Assembly (NCBI RefSeq): GCF_900107775.1
Contig: NZ_FNRF01000006.1
Span: forward strand, 62,001 to 126,000
DNA: 64,000 nt
Source: Xylanibacter ruminicola
Lineage (GTDB): Bacteria; Bacteroidota; Bacteroidia; Bacteroidales; Bacteroidaceae
Reading direction: 5' to 3'
Below, piece after piece: positions 36,581 through 43,081 of this stretch. Numbering within the stretch: position 1 is the first letter of the stretch; every line of letters begins with the position of its first letter. A program made the position numbers and the translations under genes. The notes under the pieces were generated by a model. It was not told where the DNA came from and ran no database searches. It saw nothing but the letters and a program-made list of their open reading frames with translations.

Positions 36581-37223
36581 ACGAAACCTTAGCCTTTATC
36601 TTTAAGATAGCAGGATTACCAGAATAGATTCCCTTTTCTTTAATAGACTTCCTGACTAAAGAACCTGCGCCAACAACTATGTCATCACCAACGGAAATAC
36701 CATTAGCAAGAACAGACTGGCTGCCAATAAAGCAATTGTCACCAACCTTGCAATCACCATTTACCATGGTTCCAGTAGATATATGACACTGATTGCCTAT
36801 TACTGCATCATGTTCGATATTGGAGAACGTATTCAATATAACATTATTGCCAACCTTGGCTCCTGCATTAACAAAAGCCTGATGGAGGACAACTGTTCCC
36901 TCTCCTAATTCAGCATATTTTGATACGTATGCTGTAGAAGCAACTACTGTAGCTAGTTTGCCACCAGCTTCTTTAATCTTGTTGTAGAGCCTAATGCGGA
37001 TAGCCGGATTCTTGATGAAGCCAACCGTAATGACGAACTCTGCTTTATCAACGTAAGCAGGAATGTCATCATCAGTACCAATGACCTTGGTAGAAAGAAT
37101 CTCCTTCCCTACCTCCTCAGGCATATCCAGTACACCAAGAATGCTGTAGCCAGCACTCTCAGCTGCTTCCAGTACGGACTTACAATGTCCGCCACCACCA
37201 ACAAGAATTAAAGGCTTTTTCAT
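36579..37223 (-). CDS. legH: NeuD/PglD-type sugar N-acetyltransferase
   Basis: A 214-aa protein with an N-terminal sugar-binding Rossmann-like domain (LVGGGGHCKSVLE) and a C-terminal beta-helix (VVLHQAFVNAGAKVGNNVILNTFSNIEHDAVIG), the PglD/NeuD/LegH layout. The helix histidine in NIEHD is the probable catalytic base. It acetylates the 4-amino group made by LegC. Stop and next start are separated only by the AT-rich repeat. Confidence 0.87.
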   Translation of the reverse strand: MKKPLILVGGGGHCKSVLEAAESAGYSILGVLDMPEEVGKEILSTKVIGTDDDIPAYVDKAEFVITVGFIKNPAIRIRLYNKIKEAGGKLATVVASTAYVSKYAELGEGTVVLHQAFVNAGAKVGNNVILNTFSNIEHDAVIGNQCHISTGTMVNGDCKVGDNCFIGSQSVLANGISVGDDIVVGAGSLVRKSIKEKGIYSGNPAILKIKAKVS

Positions 37224-38389
37224 TATTCTTTGGGCAAATCAGAAGGACGTACAGAACTGGGGATATTCACCACTCTATCAGCAAACCAAATGGTGTTCTT
37301 CAAACCATCATTCTCACATTTCTCGAACATTGGCAGACGATTCATGAGTTCCCATATAGGACGTGTCATAACACCATTATCGTTTGTCTGCTCTAGGAAT
37401 TCGAGCTGTGCTTCTTTATCCCTTAATATTACAGCATTAAGCCAATAATTGGAGTAAGTATCAGGTGAATCGACAAAGAACTCAATATCGGGTACATTCT
37501 TGAAATACTCTTCATATTCTGCAGCAACCTTACGCTTGCTGACAATATACTTATCAAGATTCTCCAACTGTGCGCAACCTAAAGCTGCATTGATGTTTGG
37601 CATACGATAGTTGTAACCAATATGGTCATGACGGAATTCCCAACGATGTGGAATTTTGGCCTGGGTTGTAATATGCTTAGCATATTTGCCTAATTCCTCA
37701 TCCTGGAAAAGCATCATTCCGCCTCCACCAGTAGTAATAGTCTTATTTCCATTGAAACTAATGGCTCCAACCTTTCCAAATGTACCTGTATGCTGACCTT
37801 TATATTTAGAACCAATACTTTCGGCAGCATCCTCAACGAGCTCAATATGATATTCTGCACAAAGATCAGCAATCTCCTCAATGCGAACTGGGTGACCAAA
37901 GGTGTGCATTGGAACACATGCCTTTACTCTGCGACCGGTATTCTTATTGAAGCACTCGCCATTACGGATTTCTGCGTTCTTAACAAGCCATTCCTTCATG
38001 GCATCAGGAGAAAGCCCCATTGTAGAGCGGTCGACATCAATAAACACAGGATGTGCACCAATATAGCTCAATGCATTACATGTTGCTATGAATGTTAGTG
38101 CCTGAGTAAGCACTTCGTCATCGCGCTCAACACCAACAAGCATCAAACTCATGTGGAGTGCATTAGTTCCACTTACGCAGACAACAGCCTTCTTAGAACC
38201 AGTATATTTTGCTATCTCTTCTTCGAAACGATCAACGAACTTACCTACAGATGATACAAATGTAGTATCAATACACTCGTTAAGATATTTTTTTTCGTTT
38301 CCTGCAAAAACAGGTACTGCCAGAGGAGTAAACTCCTGATTGCCGTATACCGACTTTATAAATTCAATTGTTTTTGAAAAATCAGCCAT
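37223..38389 (-). CDS. legC: Legionaminate-pathway aminotransferase
   Basis: PLP-dependent C4 aminotransferase, 388 aa, acting on the 4-keto-6-deoxy product of LegB. GAISFNGNKTITTGGGG carries the PLP lysine, Lys216, and ELVEDAAESIGS the cofactor aspartate. The FNGNKTITTGGGG wording and N-terminal VPVFAGNEKKYLNECI are those of LegC-family enzymes. It shares one base with the legH start. Confidence 0.9.
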   Translation of the reverse strand: MADFSKTIEFIKSVYGNQEFTPLAVPVFAGNEKKYLNECIDTTFVSSVGKFVDRFEEEIAKYTGSKKAVVCVSGTNALHMSLMLVGVERDDEVLTQALTFIATCNALSYIGAHPVFIDVDRSTMGLSPDAMKEWLVKNAEIRNGECFNKNTGRRVKACVPMHTFGHPVRIEEIADLCAEYHIELVEDAAESIGSKYKGQHTGTFGKVGAISFNGNKTITTGGGGMMLFQDEELGKYAKHITTQAKIPHRWEFRHDHIGYNYRMPNINAALGCAQLENLDKYIVSKRKVAAEYEEYFKNVPDIEFFVDSPDTYSNYWLNAVILRDKEAQLEFLEQTNDNGVMTRPIWELMNRLPMFEKCENDGLKNTIWFADRVVNIPSSVRPSDLPKE

Positions 38390-38427
38390 AATTACATCTT
38401 GATTTTATCGAGATGTATTCGCGACTC

Positions 38428-38457
38428 GGCAATACTCAAGCTAGCTTGGTATTGCTC
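38428..38457. repeat. Near-perfect palindrome between legB and legC
   Basis: GCAATAC and GTATTGC flank the perfect 12-bp palindrome CAAGCTAGCTTG with a one-base bulge. It lies in the 76-nt legB-legC gap, together with a weaker CATCT/AGATG stem nearer legC. No T-run follows, so it is not an obvious terminator. Confidence 0.7.
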
Positions 38458-38465
38458 TCGCCGCT

Positions 38466-39674
38466 CTACATCTTTTGATCTAAGTTTTTACCCTTTTCTT
38501 CGTGCTCAAAGTTAGGTATAAACGTTTTAATAGCCTCAACTACCTGAGCTTTTGTAAAATCTTCTTTCTGGAACAGAGATTCCAGATTGCTGAAGAATTC
38601 GTTTACTTCGTCCATATTATGACGTGTGGTCTGTTCCACTACACCCAAAGACAGAAATCGCTGCATATCGATCTTCTCACCAGGCACATAGAATTCCTCA
38701 TATGCCTTCTCACCTGTAGTATCGCTTCCGAAATATACAACGGGATAAATATCTGAATCATAATCCATCTCTGAAGCATAATGCTTAGCCTCAGCATCCG
38801 AACCACATTCTTTTTTTGAAAAGCCTTCAGCTTTTACGAAGTCATCACAGATAGAACTAAAAGTTAGCATCTGGTCCTCGCCAAGTTTGGGGAAGAATAC
38901 TTCACCTGGCTTACCTAAAATACAAGCCAACATACAAATCTGACCAGACTCCTCGGGAGATACGAAATATCGTTTTACATCAGAAGGAGCAGCAAGCGGC
39001 TGTTTCTTCTGAAGGCGATGAATCCAACCATCGGGAAGTGAACCATTACTGAATGCTACATTTGCAAAACGAGCTGTAGTAACCTTGAAATTCTTATTAT
39101 ATGCCATCACAAGATCTTCCATAATACGCTTGCTGGCACCCATGATATTTACAGGATTGGCCGCTTTATCCGTACTAACGCAGAAGAAATGCTTTGGCGG
39201 ATAAACTGTCAGTAAGTCCATCAACTTCTTGGCTTTTATATCATTATTCTCAATAAGAGCCTGTACAGAATAACGGTCTTTCTCAGAACGTACGTGCTTA
39301 TGAGCAGAAAAATTAGCTACAATATCAAAGCCATGCTCTTCTCTAAAAATACGCTCAAAAATAGGATCTGCAAAATTGAGTGTATAACAACGGAACTCAT
39401 CGGGAACATAAAGGTCTTCGGTACTTCTTACATCACGAACAAGTTCTGCAAGTCCATTTTCGTTAAGATCGACAACAACTACGCTTTTGGGTTCAAAACG
39501 CAAAACAGCCTTTATGAAACTAGAACCGATACTTCCGGCTCCACCTATTACACAAACTTTTTTACCCTTAATTTCATTCGTCAGTTTTTCCTTGTTTGCC
39601 TCAATATCAGGCACAAACATACTGACAGGACGAAAAGTCACGCTATCAGCAATGAATTTATCTAAATTAAACAT
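38466..39674 (-). CDS. legB: NDP-N-acetylglucosamine 4,6-dehydratase (LegB type)
   Basis: A 402-aa extended SDR enzyme of the CapD/FlaA1-like group. GGAGSIGSSFIKAVL is the NAD site, FSAHKHV and VSTDKAANPVNIMGASKR hold the catalytic region with the M-x-x-x-K motif. SPEESGQIC follows. It makes the 4-keto-6-deoxy intermediate that LegC aminates; substrate is GDP- or UDP-GlcNAc, with GDP favoured by the presence of ptmE. Confidence 0.88.
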   Translation of the reverse strand: MFNLDKFIADSVTFRPVSMFVPDIEANKEKLTNEIKGKKVCVIGGAGSIGSSFIKAVLRFEPKSVVVVDLNENGLAELVRDVRSTEDLYVPDEFRCYTLNFADPIFERIFREEHGFDIVANFSAHKHVRSEKDRYSVQALIENNDIKAKKLMDLLTVYPPKHFFCVSTDKAANPVNIMGASKRIMEDLVMAYNKNFKVTTARFANVAFSNGSLPDGWIHRLQKKQPLAAPSDVKRYFVSPEESGQICMLACILGKPGEVFFPKLGEDQMLTFSSICDDFVKAEGFSKKECGSDAEAKHYASEMDYDSDIYPVVYFGSDTTGEKAYEEFYVPGEKIDMQRFLSLGVVEQTTRHNMDEVNEFFSNLESLFQKEDFTKAQVVEAIKTFIPNFEHEEKGKNLDQKM

Positions 39675-39686
39675 AATACCCTTGAA

Positions 39687-40241
39687 TTACAATAAGAAAG
39701 GGCTATCAAAGTCCTTCAATAATGGATGTTTTGTATCTTTATCAGAGAGAATGGCTTTATCGGTTGGGATACGCCAATCAATATTCAGTGATTCATCGAG
39801 AATGCTGATGCCACCATCGGCTTCGGGATGATAGAACTCATCACATTTATACTGAAAAACAGCAGTTTCACTCAGTACAGCAAAACCATGGGCAAAGCCC
39901 TTAGGAATAAAAAACTGACGGTGATTATCCTCGGTAAGTTCTACAGCGACGTGCTGACCATAGGTTGGTGAGCCCTTGCGAATATCGACTGCGACATCCA
40001 AAACTGCACCTTTGACACAGCGCACCAATTTGCTCTGAGTAAAGGGAGGGCGCTGGAAATGTAGTCCTCTCATTACACCATAGCTTGACTTAGACTCATT
40101 GTCCTGAACGAAATTGATGGGGCCGATTTTTTCTTCGAACTCTCTTTGAGAGAAGGATTCGAAGAAATAGCCACGGCTATCTTCGAAAATGCGGGGTTCA
40201 ATAATGAACAAGCCGTCGATTGATGTTTTTATAACTTCCAT
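39687..40241 (-). CDS. rfbC: dTDP-4-dehydrorhamnose 3,5-epimerase
   Basis: RmlC-family cupin of 184 aa. RGLHFQ carries the catalytic histidine, FIPKGFAHGF and YKCDEFYHPEADGGI are family signatures. The rest of the rml set (A, B, D) is not in the window, so dTDP-rhamnose supply depends on genes elsewhere. It is 12 nt upstream of legB. Confidence 0.94.
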   Translation of the reverse strand: MEVIKTSIDGLFIIEPRIFEDSRGYFFESFSQREFEEKIGPINFVQDNESKSSYGVMRGLHFQRPPFTQSKLVRCVKGAVLDVAVDIRKGSPTYGQHVAVELTEDNHRQFFIPKGFAHGFAVLSETAVFQYKCDEFYHPEADGGISILDESLNIDWRIPTDKAILSDKDTKHPLLKDFDSPFLL

Positions 40242-40382
40242 AATCTATTCAATAATCATTTTTTCGACAACTCACCCAACCCTCTCTTGCCGTGTAAGAG
40301 AGGGCTTCAACCACTCTCCAAACCTCTCGCCAATCTTCGGCAAGAGACTTAAACTCAAAGTTGCAGAGACCGACAACTTATC

Positions 40383-40513
40383 GTACCTTTTGGCAAGCCG
40401 GGACTACGGCTTATATTGTCAATGCGCTAAAAGCGCTATATCTAATACCATGCTAAAACACTCAGTGAGCGCCACGCGGCCGCTCGGCTTTGCCGCTTGC
40501 TACCAAAAGGGAC
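40383..40513. repeat. GC-rich element with imperfect terminal inverted repeats
   Basis: CCTTTTGGCAAGC (40386-40398) and GCTTGCTACCAAAAGG (40495-40510) are inverted copies apart from a 2-3-nt insertion. Between them lie small stems (AGCCG/CGGCT, GCGCT/AGCGC) and the word TAATACCATGCTAAAACAC. The size and ends resemble a MITE, but no target-site duplication is evident. Confidence 0.5.
40443..40461. repeat. 19-bp direct repeat, copy 1
   Basis: TAATACCATGCTAAAACAC, identical to 41663-41681. The two copies flank the DUF3990 module at a distance of 1,220 bp. Confidence 0.85.
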
Positions 40514-40552
40514 GCGAGAAGGGGCAGACAGCCCCGACGAGCGGAGGTAAGA

Positions 40553-40996
40553 TTATTTGTTTCGCTCAATTATTTCATCTGCGACTGTTGCAAACTTGGA
40601 TAGGTCGGCTTCGTGTAGTGGATAATACATATTTACCACCTCTTTAGCGCCTAGGCCATTTTTATGCATAAAGGAGAAACTGCGACGAGAGAGCCACTGA
40701 TAATATGCCAATGCCCAACCAGCCCAGTATTCTGGTCCTACAGTGTATGTGCCGTCATTTTGTTGCGAAATAGCGTTTCCAGACGACTCGACCACCATAT
40801 CTGCCAGTTCTGCGCCAGACAGGCCCACCAAATATCGAGGATTACCTTTAGCGAACTGACGCGACACGTCACTCATTAAGAATTTGTTATAAAACTCATC
40901 TATTGAGTAGCCATACTTGTTAACCCCACAATCCATCATAACTGCGAGATTACGCATAGCGCCATTGAGATATGTTTTCTTATAAGCTCTGGCCAT
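40553..40996 (-). CDS. Small protein paired with DUF3990 gene, candidate antitoxin
   Basis: A 147-aa soluble protein. I know the YWAGWALAYYQW motif (residues about 95-106) from uncharacterised proteins in Firmicutes and Bacteroidetes but not a formal function. The stretch KYGYSIDEFYNKFLMSDVSRQFAKGNPRYLVGLSGAELA is helical. The gene overlaps the DUF3990 gene by 17 nt, so the two are translated together, the usual arrangement of toxin-antitoxin pairs. Confidence 0.6.
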   Translation of the reverse strand: MARAYKKTYLNGAMRNLAVMMDCGVNKYGYSIDEFYNKFLMSDVSRQFAKGNPRYLVGLSGAELADMVVESSGNAISQQNDGTYTVGPEYWAGWALAYYQWLSRRSFSFMHKNGLGAKEVVNMYYPLHEADLSKFATVADEIIERNK

Positions 40997-41657
40997 TCTT
41001 CCAATTATTTCTTATGATATCAATCACATAAGTCTCATTCGCTGCCATTGGCAGAGCTGCAATTTGCTTATACTTTTTCCTAGCCTCGTCATCGCGCGAC
41101 TTATACTTTGCAAAATAATCGTCACAAGAAGCACCGATTGCATCAACGAAAGTCAGCGCATCAAAAGCCTTCTTTGATTTCAAGACAACCTGCTCACCAA
41201 GCTCACCTAACCTCATTGCCTCAGACAAATCTGCCAACGAAAGAGTACCATTAATGAAGTCTCCAGCATAAGAGAAATAAGAGTCATCAGCTCTATAGCC
41301 AATTATAACATCATAATTTTTATAATCCACTTTAAAGTTCTCAAGCAAATAATTCTTCGCTTGAAGTGGCAAACCATCAGTTACATTGAACTTTCTATTC
41401 TCTAATAAGATTGTCAACCAGTTCAAAATGGTATATTCTGGAGTATTCAAGTTCAAGACCGTTAGATTGGTCAAATCTAGCTGGTAATGATTGGCATAAC
41501 CATCAGTACCAGAAGCGCATGCCCATTCCTTCGCCAATTCAACATGCTCGGTACAATAGAAGCCTCGACCATAATCATTGTAGATTTTGCCTTCTCCAAA
41601 GACAGGTTTTTCTACAACATTTACAGATCCGTGAAAAATATCGATTTTATTTTCCAT
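40980..41657 (-). CDS. DUF3990 protein, ADP-ribosyltransferase-like
   Basis: A 225-aa protein with IFHGS (His9) near the start and YNDYGRGFYCTEHVELAKEWA, the conserved front of the DUF3990 family, whose fold is related to ADP-ribosyltransferases. GEQVVLKS around residues 155-162 may supply the late catalytic Q/E position. No signal peptide. With the overlapping 147-aa partner it looks like a toxin-antitoxin pair, here placed first in the large polysaccharide operon. Activity and target are not shown. Confidence 0.7.
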   Translation of the reverse strand: MENKIDIFHGSVNVVEKPVFGEGKIYNDYGRGFYCTEHVELAKEWACASGTDGYANHYQLDLTNLTVLNLNTPEYTILNWLTILLENRKFNVTDGLPLQAKNYLLENFKVDYKNYDVIIGYRADDSYFSYAGDFINGTLSLADLSEAMRLGELGEQVVLKSKKAFDALTFVDAIGASCDDYFAKYKSRDDEARKKYKQIAALPMAANETYVIDIIRNNWKNGQSL

Positions 41658-41904
41658 AATTTTAATACCATGCTAAAACACCGAGGGGTTTGCCGCGCGG
41701 CAGGGGGCGAGCAGCCACCTAAGAGCGAGGGTGGGCGGGAGCGATTTGCGCATGCAAGAGCGGGGTATTTGCAACAAGCGCAATAAAAATATTCCGGACT
41801 GACGAATACAAAGTGCTATAGGTCAGTACGTTACAAAAAAATTTGCTTTTATTAACTACACGGTACTTGGGAGTTTTAAGAAATCGATTTCCCTTTTCCG
41901 CATG
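41658..41904 (-). other. Long leader of the polysaccharide operon
   Basis: About 240 nt between the promoter and the DUF3990 start. No open frame of note. The gene-proximal part (41683-41760) is strikingly GC-rich against AT-rich surroundings and includes CCGCGCGG. A leader of this length could bind an antiterminator, as UpxY/RfaH-like factors do for other capsule operons, but no such gene is in the window. Confidence 0.5.
41663..41681. repeat. 19-bp direct repeat, copy 2
   Basis: TAATACCATGCTAAAACAC, just before the DUF3990 start codon; identical to 40443-40461. Confidence 0.85.
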
Positions 41905-41935
41905 CAAAGATAAGGGAATTTTATGATACCACCAA
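41905..41935 (-). promoter_or_regulatory. Main promoter of the polysaccharide operon
   Basis: TATCTTTG (41905-41912, minus strand) and TTG (41933-41935) at 20-bp spacing, a full match to the Bacteroidetes consensus. Confidence 0.8.
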
Positions 41936-41940
41936 ATAAA

Positions 41941-41992
41941 AAAGACGGAAAATGACGATTTCTCAAATAATTATACGCCAAGTTCCGTCTTT
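41941..41992 (-). terminator. Terminator after the wza/wzz-like unit
   Basis: AAAGACGGAA and TTCCGTCTTT form an exact 10-bp stem with a 32-nt loop, followed on the minus strand by TTTATTT. It separates this unit from the next promoter. Confidence 0.7.
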
Positions 41993-42010
41993 ATTATGGG
42001 GATTGTATTA

Positions 42011-43075
42011 TTATGACAAGCCCAACAACGGCTTTAGCTGATGCTCTTTAACAAGAACATACAATGTAGTAATAACCACAGCCATAAATATGCAAACCAT
42101 TATGATTCGATTCCTTTGAGGACCAGCAGGCCCTAAAGGAACAGTAGCGCGCTGAAGCGTGGTAAAGGCAGGGGTTGCCTCCTGCACCTTGGCCTTGTAA
42201 GCCAACACCTGGGCACATAAAGTATTGTAGTTATTATACTGCAACTGCAAATCGTTTTCCAAATCGGTTTGCTTCTGACGGATGCTTTCTAACACCACAT
42301 CCTGATTAGCATCGACAAACTCAACGTATTTCTGGCGGGCATGCTCATAATCCTTTTTAGCCTGAACTTGCAACATCTCGGCATATTCCAAATCGTGACG
42401 CGACTTCTGGGTACGATATTCCGTTAAGAAATCCTGCAAACGGGTCTTGACAGAATCAGCCAATAAAGCTGCAATATATGGTTCCTGAGCTGTAACATTG
42501 ATTGAAATCAGATTTGTTTTCTTATCAATCTTGCAAACCACATTCTTCATGACCATACCAGCAATACGCGACTGCTCGCCTGTTAACTCAAAATTATTCA
42601 CCAGGGTATCCTTCTTCTTTTCTGGTGCCATCAGGCCAAAGAAATCCTCCCACCATGGCTCTTTCCACTCGTTTTTGAGATAATCGTAATAGGTGATGGA
42701 CGTTTTATCCTTTTTACCATGCACCTTGATGGGGAAAAGTGAGGTTTTAAAATCGGTACTCTTCATCAAGTCTGGATAGAGCGAAGGGGTAATAGCATCG
42801 CCACCTGCATTGCCACCTCCACCCAAACTGACACCAAAGGAGCTAGCCAAAGAAGCCAAAGACCCCATACTAGTACCACCACCAGATTCTGGCGCTAACA
42901 GCACCTCACATTTAAAATAAGGAGGGATGGACTTAGCAATAACAATAGCCACCACAAAAGCGATAGGCAATACGATATAGTAGAGTTTACGATTCTTTTT
43001 TATAGCCTGCCAAATAGCACCAAAATCTATCGGCAGGGGCTTTCGACCTTGAGAGTGTAACTTATTCTGCTCCAT
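42011..43075 (-). CDS. Chain-length determinant protein (Wzz-like)
   Basis: A 354-aa inner-membrane polysaccharide co-polymerase. Membrane helices are at about 36-54 (LYYIVLPIAFVVAIVIA) and 325-345 (IIMVCIFMAVVITTLYVL), with a coiled-coil-rich periplasmic domain between (FLTEYRTQKSRHDLEYAEML...). A PxxP-type RATVPLGPAGPQRN precedes the second helix. It lacks the cytoplasmic tyrosine-kinase domain found in Wzc, so regulation by phosphorylation would need a separate protein. Confidence 0.88.
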   Translation of the reverse strand: MEQNKLHSQGRKPLPIDFGAIWQAIKKNRKLYYIVLPIAFVVAIVIAKSIPPYFKCEVLLAPESGGGTSMGSLASLASSFGVSLGGGGNAGGDAITPSLYPDLMKSTDFKTSLFPIKVHGKKDKTSITYYDYLKNEWKEPWWEDFFGLMAPEKKKDTLVNNFELTGEQSRIAGMVMKNVVCKIDKKTNLISINVTAQEPYIAALLADSVKTRLQDFLTEYRTQKSRHDLEYAEMLQVQAKKDYEHARQKYVEFVDANQDVVLESIRQKQTDLENDLQLQYNNYNTLCAQVLAYKAKVQEATPAFTTLQRATVPLGPAGPQRNRIIMVCIFMAVVITTLYVLVKEHQLKPLLGLS

Positions 43076-43081
43076 ATTACA

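Larger units (their letters stand above)
40242..40552. other. 311-nt structured non-coding region
   Basis: No supported gene. It holds the hairpin CCCTCTCTT/AAGAGAGGG (about 40280-40305), a TCTCGCC/GGCAAGAGA stem (about 40325-40350) and the inverted-repeat element described at 40383-40513. It separates the DUF3990 module from rfbC. Confidence 0.65.

Noticed and set aside
40383..40513. Complete insertion sequence
   Set aside because: Too short and without any transposase frame; at most a MITE-like remnant.
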